Part shown: piece after piece, positions 27,786-35,788 of the stretch | Layout: each line of letters begins with the position of its first letter | How positions within the stretch are numbered: position 1 is the stretch's first letter | Source of the DNA: Delftia tsuruhatensis NBRC 16741 | GTDB taxonomy: Bacteria > Pseudomonadota > Gammaproteobacteria > Burkholderiales > Burkholderiaceae_C | Length of the DNA stretch: 46,378 nucleotides | Assembly: GCF_001571325.1 (NCBI RefSeq) | Contig: NZ_BCTO01000063.1 | Coordinates: 1-46,378, forward strand | Reading direction: 5' to 3' | Notes under the pieces: model-generated | What the model was told of the DNA's origin: nothing | The model's input: only the letters and a program-made list of their open reading frames with translations | Databases searched by the model: none | Position numbers and translations under genes: made by a program

Positions 27786-28867
27786 GGGCCGCGCCCTCCC
27801 TGCACCGGCTGGCGCACCAGCATCCAGACGAAGAAGGGCCCGCCGATCAGCGAGGTGATCACGCCCACGGGCAGTTCCATGGGCGCAAAGGCCGTGCGCG
27901 CGACAAGATCCACCAGCACCAGCAGTAGGGCGCCGGCCAGGGCGGCCACGGGCAGCACGCGCCGGTGGTCCGTACCCACCAGCATGCGCGCGGCGTGCGG
28001 CACGATCAGCCCCACAAAGCCGATGGCGCCGCTGACCGCCACCATGGTTCCCGTCAGCAGCGACACCGCCAGGAACAGTGCGCGCCGCAGCCGTGCCGTG
28101 TCCACGCCCAGCGTGGCGGCGGCCTCGTCACCGGCCAGCAGGGCGTTGAGCGGGCGCGTCTGCAGCCCCAGCCAGAGCATTCCCGCAGCCAGCACGGCGG
28201 CGGGAATGCCCAGTTCCTCCCACTGCGTGCCGGCCAGGCTGCCCAGCGTCCAGGTCAGCAGGGCATTGGCCAGGTCACGCTGGCCCGATGACAGGGTGAT
28301 CAGGCTGGTCACGCCCGCCAGCACATAGCCGATGGCCACGCCGCCCAGGATCAGCCGCGTGGCATGGATGCGGCCCTGGGAGCGCGCCAGCAGGTAGACG
28401 GCGACGGTGGCCGCCAGCGCCCCGGCAAAGGCCCCGGCCGTGAGGGCGTACATGCCGGCCGAGGCCAGCGCACCGAAGGCCAGCACGGCCACGGCGCCCA
28501 CAGACGCACCCGAGGACACGCCCAGCAGATAGGGATCGGCCAGCGGATTGCGCACCATGGCCTGCATGATGGTGCCCACCACGGCAAGCCCCGCGCCCAC
28601 CAGGGCCGCCAGCAGCACGCGCGGCATGCGGATCAGCCAGACGATCTGCTGGTGCTGCGGCGTGATGCCCTCCAGCGGCGGCGATTGCAGGCCCAGGGCC
28701 TGCAGCAGCCGGCTCCAGGCAATGCGCCAGACCGTGCCCGCCGGCATGTCCACGGGCCCCCAGGTGATGGCCAGCGTCATCACCAGCAACAGGGCCGCGA
28801 ACAGCAGCAGGCACCAGAGGCGGGCGGCGCCCGGGCGCCTGGGCCAGCGGGAGTCAGTTGGCCGCAT
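27782..28867 (-). CDS. btuC: Corrinoid ABC transporter permease (FecCD/BtuC family)
   Basis: A 361-aa permease with about ten hydrophobic segments. The family motifs are RMPRVLLAALVGAGLAVVG, NPLADPYLLGVSSGASVGA and the coupling-region motif GFVGLIVPHAARMLVG. The open frame extends upstream, but ATG 28867 gives the usual N-terminus and overlaps the binding-protein stop by 14 nt. It forms the inner-membrane channel for the substrate delivered by the lipoprotein and powered by the adjacent ATPase. Confidence 0.92.
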   Translation of the reverse strand: MRPTDSRWPRRPGAARLWCLLLFAALLLVMTLAITWGPVDMPAGTVWRIAWSRLLQALGLQSPPLEGITPQHQQIVWLIRMPRVLLAALVGAGLAVVGTIMQAMVRNPLADPYLLGVSSGASVGAVAVLAFGALASAGMYALTAGAFAGALAATVAVYLLARSQGRIHATRLILGGVAIGYVLAGVTSLITLSSGQRDLANALLTWTLGSLAGTQWEELGIPAAVLAAGMLWLGLQTRPLNALLAGDEAAATLGVDTARLRRALFLAVSLLTGTMVAVSGAIGFVGLIVPHAARMLVGTDHRRVLPVAALAGALLLVLVDLVARTAFAPMELPVGVITSLIGGPFFVWMLVRQPVQGGRGP

Positions 28868-29906
28868 GGCTGGGCGCCGGCATGCGGTCGGGGTGCAGAG
28901 CCTGCGCCAGCGCGCGGGCCCGCGCAATATTGCGCGGGCCGGGCGTGGCCTCGGCATAGGTCATCACGAAAAACCGCTTTTCGCGAATGGCATCGACGCC
29001 GGCCAGCTCGGGCTTGGCCAGCAGGAAGTCGATCTTGCCCTGGGCATGGGGCTGGCCGTAGTCGATGATGACGATCCACTGCGGGTTGCGCTGCACCACG
29101 TCCTCCCAGTTGCCTGCGGGCCAGTTGCTGGGAATGTCGTCGAAGATGTTGCGCCCGCCCGCTTCCTCGATCATGGCCTGCGGCATGCCGTAGCGGCCCA
29201 CGGTCACGGGGATGTCCTGGCCGCTGTCGTAGACGAAGACCGAAGGCCGCTGCCGCACGCCCTGCATGCGCTCGCGCAGGTCCTTCAGGTCGCGCTCCAG
29301 CCCCTGCGCCAGTTGCTCGGCATGGGCGTCGATGCGGAAGATGCGGCCCAGGTTGCGCAGGTCGGTCAGGCCGTCTTCCAGCGCCACCTGGCTGCGCGGC
29401 CCCACGCGGATGCACGATTCGGACAGCACATACGAGGCAATGCCGTGGCGCTGCAGCACCTCGGGCGTGACCTGGCCCTGGCGAAAACCGTAGCTCCAGC
29501 CGCCGAAGACGAAGTCGGCCGAGGCGCCCAGGATGGCCTCCAGGTTCATCTCGCGCTCGGCCAGCCGCGGCACGCGGGCCAGCTGGGCCTGAAAGGCCGG
29601 GTCGATCTGCTTGGCCTGCGTGATGCCGCTGTAGCCCACCAGCCGCTCGCCCAGGCCCAGAAAGAGAAACATCTCGGTGATGTTCACGTCATGGGTCACG
29701 GCGCGCAGCGGTGCGTTGGCGTAGGTCACGGGGCTGCCGCAGACATTGACGGTCACGGCCGCCTGCGGTGCGGCAGCCGGTGCTGGCAGTTCACGGGTGG
29801 TGCCGGAATCGCTGCGCGAGCAGCCGGCCAGCAGCAGGGTGGCCGCCAGGGCGCCAGCGCACAGGCCCTGGAGACCGTGGAGGCTTTTGGAGCGCGGCAT
29901 GGCCAT
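28854..29906 (-). CDS. btuF: Substrate-binding lipoprotein of the corrinoid ABC transporter (BtuF-like)
   Basis: A 350-aa periplasmic binding protein of the helical-backbone (FecB/BtuF) class. The signal ends in a lipobox, LLLAGC, so it is lipid-anchored. RAVTHDVNITEMFLFLGLGERLVGYSG and NLEAILGASADFVFGG are typical of the class. Its ATG (29906) shares a base with the TonB receptor's stop (TGATG), indicating translational coupling. Cobalamin specificity is inferred from the riboswitch; on sequence alone it could equally be called an iron-siderophore binding protein. Confidence 0.88.
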   Translation of the reverse strand: MAMPRSKSLHGLQGLCAGALAATLLLAGCSRSDSGTTRELPAPAAAPQAAVTVNVCGSPVTYANAPLRAVTHDVNITEMFLFLGLGERLVGYSGITQAKQIDPAFQAQLARVPRLAEREMNLEAILGASADFVFGGWSYGFRQGQVTPEVLQRHGIASYVLSESCIRVGPRSQVALEDGLTDLRNLGRIFRIDAHAEQLAQGLERDLKDLRERMQGVRQRPSVFVYDSGQDIPVTVGRYGMPQAMIEEAGGRNIFDDIPSNWPAGNWEDVVQRNPQWIVIIDYGQPHAQGKIDFLLAKPELAGVDAIREKRFFVMTYAEATPGPRNIARARALAQALHPDRMPAPSHAAN

Positions 29907-32062
29907 CAGAACCGGATATGCGCCGCGATCTCGAAGCGGCGGCCTTGCCCGACCAGGAACTGGCTGCCGTAGCTCGATCCCACATAGACCCTGTCGGCCA
30001 GGTTGCGGCCGATCAGGCTCAGGGTGGTGCGCGCGTCCACCTGCCAGCTCAGCGCGGCGTCGGCCACGGTGTAGGCGGGCAGGTTCACGGTATTGGCGTT
30101 GTTGCCAAAGCGGTCACCCACGTAGCGCAGGCCCAGCGAGGCCTGCCAGGCGCCCACGCGGTAGTGGCCCCAGAGGTTGGCCGTGGTCTTGGCCACGTTC
30201 TGCGGGCGGTTGCCTGCGCGGTTGCCGCCGGCCTCGATGAGCTTGTCGAACTGGGCGTCCACATAGGACAGGTTGCCCTCCAGGCGCAGGGCGGGCGTGG
30301 CCTGGAAGGCGGCGGTGGCTTCCGCCCCGCGCGAGGACTGGCTGCCGCCCTGGATGGAGATGGCCGGGCGGTCGGGGTCGCGCGTGATGATGTCGTCCTT
30401 CTTGATGTCGAACACGGCCAGCGTCCATTCGCCGCGCCCGCCTGCCACCTGCTGCTTGATGCCGATCTCGGCCTGGTGGCCCTTGCTCAGCTTGTAAGCC
30501 GTGTTGGCCAGGTTCAGCGAGACCAGGCTGTTGACGGGATCATGGCCCGAGCTGATCTGCCCATAGACATTGGTGTCGCGGGCCAGCTCATAGGTCAGGC
30601 CCAGGCGCCAGGAGGTGGCGGCCAGCGTCTTGTTGAAATCCGTGCCGCCCACCAGCGAGTGGCTGGCAAAGTCGTAGACATCGCGGCGCAGTCCGGCCAT
30701 GGCCAGCCAGCGGTTGCTGATGCGCCAGGCATCCTCCAGGTACAGCGCATGCTGGGTCACGCCGGTTTCGGTCTTGGCCTTGGTGACATCGGGGCTGGCC
30801 CAGCTGCCATGCACGGGGTCCCAGGCCGAGACCGTGGACGAGCCGCCATAGGGCGAGTTGTTGGACAGCCGCAGGTTGATGCGTGCGGCCTCCCAGCCCA
30901 TGGCGATCTTGTGCGAGCCCCGGTCCACGTTCAGGCCCAGGCGATTGCCGGTCTGCTCCAGGTCGTGCAGGATTTCCAGGTAGTCGGAGCGGCCCACGGT
31001 CCAGGTGGCGGGGTTGAGCGCGTAGGCCTCGATGTTGCGCCAGTGGCGGTCCGACTGCACGTGGTACAGCTCGTTGCGCACCGTCAGCCAGTCATTGGCC
31101 TTCCATTGCACCTTGGCGCGCAGGCGCTCGTCGGCATAGCGCAGCACGCTGTCTTCGGCGTTGTAGTTGCGGTCGCGCAGCGACTCCACCACCTTGCCGT
31201 CCAGGCCCGGCGTGCCCCAGTAGCGGCTGGGCTTTTGCACGCTGCGGTCGGCAATCAGGTCGATCTGCAGGTCGCTCGTGGGCTCCAAGCGCAGCGTGCT
31301 CATGAACTTGCCGTTGCGCGACTGGTCCAGGTCGCGCTCGCCCGCGCTGCGCGCGGTGTAGCTGTCGATGCGGTAGCTGGCATAGGCGCCCAGGGCGCCG
31401 GTCACGCCCAGGCCCAGGCGCAGCGTGTCGTCCGTGCCAGCGCCCAGCAGCACCTCGGCCGAGCTGGTGCGGCTGGGCTGCTTGCGGATGGCGTTGACGG
31501 TGGCGCCCATGGTGCCGCTGCCATACATCAGCGAGGCCGGGCCGCGCAGCACGTCGATGCGCTCGTAGCCCCAGCTGTCCCCGGGATAGGCCGTGGTGCC
31601 GGCGGCCACGCCCAGCACCATGCCGTCTTCGGCCACGCCCACGGAGTTCACGCCCGCAAAGCCACGGCTGCTGAAGGACAGGCCGCCGTTGCCCGGCGTG
31701 CTGCTGGAGGTCAGGCCCACGGTGCGCGTGACGGCGTCCACCAGGGCGTAGTCGCCGCGCTCCTGCATCTGCTCGGCAGAAACACCATCCACGCTGGCCG
31801 GCACTTCCTGGTTGGAGACGCCGGTATGGCTGGCAGAGCGCGCAGGCTGGGCCAGTTGCTGGCCGATGCGTTCGGCCTGGCCGGTGACCTGGACCTCGGG
31901 CAGGGCGGTTGATGGGGGCGTTGGCGTTTGGGTTTGGGTTTGAGCCTGCGCCGGCAGGCAGATGAAGGCACAGGCCAGGGCCAGCGGGCTCAGCCGCACG
32001 GAAAGGGACTGGGCAGCGCGAGCGCTGGAAACCCTGGAAAAGGAAGAATGCATTTCGAACAT
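29906..32062 (-). CDS. TonB-dependent outer-membrane receptor under cobalamin riboswitch control
   Basis: A 718-aa TonB-dependent receptor with a signal peptide ending around LPAQAQ and a Thr/Gln/Pro-rich linker. A plug domain follows, with the motif ERIDVLRGPASLMYGSGTMG, then a 22-strand barrel ending in Phe (IAAHIRF). Length and barrel motifs look more like FhuA-type siderophore receptors than the shorter BtuB (about 600 aa). The leader nevertheless carries a cobalamin riboswitch and the downstream genes are an ABC importer, so a corrinoid is the likely cargo. ATG 32062 is used; ATG 32053 is possible. Its stop overlaps the next start. Confidence 0.88.
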   Translation of the reverse strand: MFEMHSSFSRVSSARAAQSLSVRLSPLALACAFICLPAQAQTQTQTPTPPSTALPEVQVTGQAERIGQQLAQPARSASHTGVSNQEVPASVDGVSAEQMQERGDYALVDAVTRTVGLTSSSTPGNGGLSFSSRGFAGVNSVGVAEDGMVLGVAAGTTAYPGDSWGYERIDVLRGPASLMYGSGTMGATVNAIRKQPSRTSSAEVLLGAGTDDTLRLGLGVTGALGAYASYRIDSYTARSAGERDLDQSRNGKFMSTLRLEPTSDLQIDLIADRSVQKPSRYWGTPGLDGKVVESLRDRNYNAEDSVLRYADERLRAKVQWKANDWLTVRNELYHVQSDRHWRNIEAYALNPATWTVGRSDYLEILHDLEQTGNRLGLNVDRGSHKIAMGWEAARINLRLSNNSPYGGSSTVSAWDPVHGSWASPDVTKAKTETGVTQHALYLEDAWRISNRWLAMAGLRRDVYDFASHSLVGGTDFNKTLAATSWRLGLTYELARDTNVYGQISSGHDPVNSLVSLNLANTAYKLSKGHQAEIGIKQQVAGGRGEWTLAVFDIKKDDIITRDPDRPAISIQGGSQSSRGAEATAAFQATPALRLEGNLSYVDAQFDKLIEAGGNRAGNRPQNVAKTTANLWGHYRVGAWQASLGLRYVGDRFGNNANTVNLPAYTVADAALSWQVDARTTLSLIGRNLADRVYVGSSYGSQFLVGQGRRFEIAAHIRF

Positions 32063-32162
32063 CGGTCTTCGACCGTCTGATGCGAAAGCAAGGCACTGCC
32101 ACCTCTCCAGCCAGCGTGGGAGGAAAGGGCGCAGGACGTTGCCATCCGCACCCCGCAGACAG

Positions 32163-32190
32163 TCAAGAAAGCGCCCGCTCAGCGGGCGCG
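32163..32190 (-). terminator. Intrinsic terminator of the riboswitch expression platform
   Basis: GCGCCCGCT and AGCGGGCGC (32171-32189) form a strong GC stem with a tiny loop. On the minus strand it is followed by TTTCTT. It lies directly downstream of the B12 box and upstream of the receptor ATG, where a ligand-controlled terminator belongs. Confidence 0.75.
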
Positions 32191-32194
32191 AAAC

Positions 32195-32490
32195 GCAGCA
32201 GGCCGGTCTCCGGGCTCACAAGCGGCGCAAGGACATGCCTTGCGCCCAGCGCCCCGTCTTCCCAATCCACCCGCGAAAAGCTGCATGTTGCAGACCACGC
32301 CATGGACCAGTGACAGCCTGTCATCGCCCCTCCGCAGGGTTGCGGAGACTGGCGGGACAGGCGTGGAGCGCCTTGACTTGTTTACCGTTGCGGGGGCAGC
32401 CAAGGCCTGTGCCGGCAGCGCAAAAAGCATTTGCTGGCAGTCACCTTGTTCCCGTTTCATCCCCATGGCTGGCATGTGGACACCTGATGC
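32195..32490 (-). promoter_or_regulatory. Cobalamin (AdoCbl) riboswitch
   Basis: On the minus strand the leader contains the hallmark core segments in order. They are GGGAACAAGGTGACTGCC (about 32454-32437), CTGCCCCCGCAACGGTAA (32399-32382) and the B12 box GAGCCCGGAGACCGGCCTG (32217-32199), which is close to consensus. A terminator hairpin follows. It controls the five-gene operon beginning at 32062, expected to be shut off by cobalamin. The ends are approximate. The segment usually read as GGTGAAAATCC is GGTGACTGCC here, and the arm between core and B12 box is long. Confidence 0.92.
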
Positions 32491-32513
32491 ACGGATGCCT
32501 TTGCAGGCGCGGC

Positions 32514-32519
32514 ATTATA
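32514..32519 (-). promoter_or_regulatory. Consensus -10 box of the riboswitch operon, overlapping the upstream stop codon
   Basis: A perfect TATAAT on the minus strand lies about 25 bp upstream of the riboswitch start. Its internal TAA is the stop codon of the oxygenase gene before it. No good -35 box is seen 16-18 bp further upstream (GC-rich coding sequence), so another feature or activator may compensate. Confidence 0.55.
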
Positions 32520-33207
32520 GCCAGCGGCTCGCGTCGGTAGCCTGCGGCGCGTCGTGCAGCAGCAGCTCCACACCCAGCCACTCGCCACGGTGAACGCGGC
32601 TGATGGCATGCCGCAGATGCACGCGGTAAAAGCCTGCCGCACCGCGCACCGGGCGCGGCCCCGTGGCGATGATGGCCGCATCCCCCAGGCCCAGCGGCAG
32701 CACCATGGGGCGCGATTGCATGCGCGGGCGCTGCTCGGTCATCACGAATTCGCCGCCCTCGAAATCCTGGCCCGGCCGGGACAGCAGCAGCACCAGCTGC
32801 AGCGGGAACACCGCCGCACCTTCGCTGTATGAGCGCAGCGGCGCATGGCCCGCCTGCGCCACATGCAGCAGGTGCGACTGCGGATGCATCTGGCCGCGCT
32901 GGTGGCCCAGCTGCCCGAAGGCCTCGAACGAGGCGGGCAGGGCAGGCTGCATGTCCATTTGGGCACGCCAGCGATTGGCAATGGCAAGCAGGTGCCGGTA
33001 CAGCACCGGGCGCCATGTGTAGAGGGAGGGCGGCAGGCCATTGCGCATGGCCGCCTCGCTAGCCAGGGCGCGGCTTTCATCCGCATTCAGCAGCCGTGGC
33101 AGCAGGCAATGGCCCTCTGCATCGAGCTGGGTGGCAATGCGGCCCCAGTCCAGGCCGGCGAAGCGATCACTGCTGTTCAGCCCATCCATTTCGACCCCTC
33201 CATTCAA
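32515..33207 (-). CDS. DUF2086-type 2OG-Fe(II) oxygenase paralog lacking the iron-binding HxD
   Basis: A 230-aa protein clearly related to the 243-aa oxygenase encoded two genes upstream; both share VFPLQ, LLLSRPGQDF, GGEFV and H(A/G)(I/V)SRV. Alignment without gaps across the core puts Arg125-Ser-Tyr127 where the paralog has His147-Gln-Asp149, so two of the three iron ligands are missing; the distal His (about 200) remains. It keeps EQRPRMQSR, a family motif the paralog lacks. It may be a pseudoenzyme or a partner subunit. It overlaps alkB by 4 nt (ATGA), and its stop lies inside a promoter -10 box. Confidence 0.82.
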   Translation of the reverse strand: MNGGVEMDGLNSSDRFAGLDWGRIATQLDAEGHCLLPRLLNADESRALASEAAMRNGLPPSLYTWRPVLYRHLLAIANRWRAQMDMQPALPASFEAFGQLGHQRGQMHPQSHLLHVAQAGHAPLRSYSEGAAVFPLQLVLLLSRPGQDFEGGEFVMTEQRPRMQSRPMVLPLGLGDAAIIATGPRPVRGAAGFYRVHLRHAISRVHRGEWLGVELLLHDAPQATDASRWL

Positions 33208-33854
33208 CCCGCCTTGCGAAAAGTGAGATTGATGCGCCGCCCGCCCAGCAGCGGGTGAGGCTGGTCCTTGAGCGGCAACACGCCGTGGTGGCGCAGCCGA
33301 TCCACGCCGCCCCAGACCACCACGTCGCCATGCTGCAACAACACCCTGGCCGTCTTGTCCGCGCGCGCAAGCCCTCCAAACAGAAATGTGGCCGGCATGC
33401 CCAGTGACACCGAGACGATGGGCGCGCCAAGGTCACGCTCGTCGCGGTCCTGGTGCAGGGACAGGCGGCTGCCGGGCAGGTACTGGTTGATCAGGCAGGC
33501 GTCGGGCGCGAAGCCCTCGAAGCCCGCAGCGGCGGCCGCTTCGCCCGCCAGCTGCGCAAACACGGCCGGCATGGCGGGCCAGGGCTGGCCGCTGACCGGG
33601 TCGATGGCGCTGTAGCGGTAGCCGCGCCTGTCGCTGGTCCAGCCCAGCGTGCCGCAGTTGGTCATGGCCACCGACATGGTGAAGCCGCCCGGCGTGACCA
33701 GATGGCGCAGCGGCGCCTGGGCCATGACGCCGTCCACCGCAGCCAGCAGTGGCGCCGCATGGGGCAGGGCATGGCCGCGCAGCACCACGGACTGGGGACC
33801 AATGGGTTCGATGCCCATGGGAGGTTCATCGGCAAAAAGATCCAGCGTGCTCAT
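33204..33854 (-). CDS. alkB: AlkB-type alkylated DNA repair dioxygenase
   Basis: A 216-aa Fe(II)/2-oxoglutarate dioxygenase that removes methyl groups from 1-methyladenine and 3-methylcytosine in DNA by oxidation. It has the full active site: His134 and Asp136 (LHQDRDE), distal His190 (RHHG), and the 2OG-binding RINLTFR (Arg207 and Arg213, the positions of R204 and R210 in E. coli AlkB). Nucleotide-lid residues such as GYRYSAIDP are conserved. It lies between two DUF2086-type oxygenases in one operon, 27 nt after the first and overlapping the second. Confidence 0.94.
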   Translation of the reverse strand: MSTLDLFADEPPMGIEPIGPQSVVLRGHALPHAAPLLAAVDGVMAQAPLRHLVTPGGFTMSVAMTNCGTLGWTSDRRGYRYSAIDPVSGQPWPAMPAVFAQLAGEAAAAAGFEGFAPDACLINQYLPGSRLSLHQDRDERDLGAPIVSVSLGMPATFLFGGLARADKTARVLLQHGDVVVWGGVDRLRHHGVLPLKDQPHPLLGGRRINLTFRKAG

Positions 33855-33881
33855 ACCGGCCGTCCATCAAAGTGCGTCATA

Positions 33882-34613
33882 TCAGAGTGCGTCATGAAAG
33901 ATCAGCCCCACGGTATGGCGATGGCCGCTTCGGACGCGGCTGACGCCATGGCGCATGGCCGCGCGGCGGTAGCCTGAGCGCCGCCCCGGCACGGGCCGGT
34001 GGCGCACGGCCAGGACCAGCGCATCGCCCTGGTCCAACGCCATCACATCGGCCCGTTGCCTGTCGCCATCTGCCTGGGTAATGACGAATTCGCCGCCCGC
34101 AAAGTCCTGCCCCGGCCGCGACAGCAGCAACACCACCTGCAGCGGAAACACATGCTCTCCATAGACATCCTGGTGCAGGCAGTTGTAGTCGCCCTCGCCG
34201 TATTGGAGGATCAGCGGCGTGGGCCGCAACTGGCCGTGCGCGTGGCAGCGCGCCAGGAAGTCCTGCAGCCGGTCCGGATAGCGCACATCCAGCCCCATGC
34301 GCTGGTTCCAGCGGTTGGCTACCGGCACCAGGCGGGAATACAGCTGTTCGCGCAGCCGCTGCAGCAGAGGTGGCAAGGGGTAGTCGAAATACCGGTATTC
34401 GCCACGCCCGAAACCGTGGCGGGCCATGACGATGCGGGAGCGAAAACCGTCTTCCCTGGTGTAGAGGGCCGCCAGGTCACGGCATTGCTGCGCGTCCAGC
34501 AGGCCGGGCAGCCGGGCACAGCCGTGCTCGTCGAGCTGGTGCTCCATCTGCGTCCATTGGCAGGGCGGGGCGGATTCGCAAGCTTCGTTGTCGAAAAGAC
34601 GGAGGTTGTGCAT
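33882..34613 (-). CDS. DUF2086/Oxygenase-NA-type 2OG-Fe(II) oxygenase
   Basis: A 243-aa double-stranded beta-helix oxygenase. It has the family blocks FRSRIVMARHGFGRGEYRYF, RWNQRM and RPTPLILQYGEGDYNCLHQD, with iron ligands His147 and Asp149 and distal His222 (MRHGVSRV), and a C-terminal GLIFHDA. The family is annotated as acting on damaged nucleic acid, and pairing with alkB supports that. The segment after GGEFVITQ departs from the usual EQRPRMQSR. ATG 34613 is chosen as the start of conserved sequence although no ribosome binding site is clear; the frame is open to 34829. Confidence 0.85.
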   Translation of the reverse strand: MHNLRLFDNEACESAPPCQWTQMEHQLDEHGCARLPGLLDAQQCRDLAALYTREDGFRSRIVMARHGFGRGEYRYFDYPLPPLLQRLREQLYSRLVPVANRWNQRMGLDVRYPDRLQDFLARCHAHGQLRPTPLILQYGEGDYNCLHQDVYGEHVFPLQVVLLLSRPGQDFAGGEFVITQADGDRQRADVMALDQGDALVLAVRHRPVPGRRSGYRRAAMRHGVSRVRSGHRHTVGLIFHDAL

Positions 34614-34818
34614 GGCGGGCGCGGTTGGCGGCATGGGCGCTGTGGGCAATTGCCGCAGTCTAGGGCGCCGCAGCAGCGCCTGCATCCCGCTTCTTGCAGT
34701 GGACAGAATGTCAACCGGCGGCAGCGCCTGCCAGCCGCGTGCTGGACAGGCCTGGGAGGGCCGGCTGGCAGCTGCAATTGAACAATCGCGGCATTCCTGC
34801 AAACGCCTCAGGCCCGCC

Positions 34819-35640
34819 ATGTCCAGCAACGTCCATCACCTCTATCTGTTCTTCGATACGCCCCTGCAGCTGCGCCGCGTGCAACTGATCTGCCAGTACC
34901 TGGCCCGGCAGTCCTGGGAGCAGGCCGAGCGCTGGATCCATGAGCTGGACCCCGCCCTGGACCGGTCCGTGCTGTGGGATGACGACTGGAGCAATGCCAG
35001 CGCCCTGGGCCATCCCCAGCATCTGGAGCTGGGCTTCGACACCCGCACCACGGCGGGCATGCCCTGGCGGCTGCTGGAGACCTTGTTCCAGCACGGCCTG
35101 CAGGCGGCGGTGCTGCATGTCTTCTACGACCAGGTGGGAGAGAGCGAGCGCTATCACTTCGATGCCGGCCAATGGGTCAGCCACCATGCCTGGCTGGCCC
35201 GCTACCCGGAGCGCCAGGTGCTGGTCGATCCCGACGCAGAGGTCTATCCGCGCCCGGGGCAGGAAGAGGGCAACGATGGCACCTCACTCAGCAATCCCGC
35301 CCAGCCCATGGCCATCAGGCAACTGCGCGAGCGTGACCAGGAGCGCGATCGCCAGGCCCAGGAGTCCGTGCAGGCCCTGCTGGAGACCATGGCCAGCCTG
35401 CGCAAGAGCGGCGTGTCGCCGGTGGACGGCATCGCGGGCCTGTTCATGCTGCGGGCAGGCTTTCGCGGACTGTGCGAGGCCGTCGCGTTCACCGTCGTTG
35501 CCGCCCTGGCTTTCAGAGTAAAGGGCCTGTGGCTCTGGCTGGCCCTGGGATTGGTACTGGCGGTCGTGCTGCCGCTGTACCGGATGGCCAGTGCGCGGCG
35601 GGAGTTCGCGGGGCAGGGCGGCAGCGACCCGGCATCCTGA
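34819..35640 (+). CDS. Membrane protein of unknown function with C-terminal two-helix anchor
   Basis: A 273-aa protein I do not recognise. Residues 1-150 are soluble, starting with a strand (HHLYLFF) and rich in Trp, Asp and His. Residues 160-200 are charged and probably helical (ERDQERDRQAQESVQALLE). Two hydrophobic helices at about 216-233 and 236-254 lead to a short basic tail. It is divergent from the dioxygenase operon over 205 bp and 148 bp upstream of the HTH/ATPase pair in the same direction. ATG 34819 is the start of coherent sequence. A link to the ATPase system is possible but unproven. Confidence 0.7.
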   Translation: MSSNVHHLYLFFDTPLQLRRVQLICQYLARQSWEQAERWIHELDPALDRSVLWDDDWSNASALGHPQHLELGFDTRTTAGMPWRLLETLFQHGLQAAVLHVFYDQVGESERYHFDAGQWVSHHAWLARYPERQVLVDPDAEVYPRPGQEEGNDGTSLSNPAQPMAIRQLRERDQERDRQAQESVQALLETMASLRKSGVSPVDGIAGLFMLRAGFRGLCEAVAFTVVAALAFRVKGLWLWLALGLVLAVVLPLYRMASARREFAGQGGSDPAS

Positions 35641-35748
35641 GACAATCCGCGCTCGGCAGAATGAAACAAATTGCACAAGATCCGGCAAAGTCCCAGGAGA
35701 GGGTGAACAGGATGTGGATACCGACCGTCGTCACGGCAGGATGGACAT

Positions 35749-35771
35749 GCGCCATCAGGCGCCGTCTTTTT
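35749..35771 (+). terminator. Possible rho-independent terminator
   Basis: GCGCC (35749-35753) and GGCGC (35758-35762) form a short GC stem with an ATCA loop, followed by T5 at 35767-35771. It lies after the membrane-protein gene and 17 bp before the HTH/ATPase pair. The stem is only 5 bp, so it may be weak. Confidence 0.35.
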
Positions 35772-35788
35772 GAGCAGGGCCAACGCTG

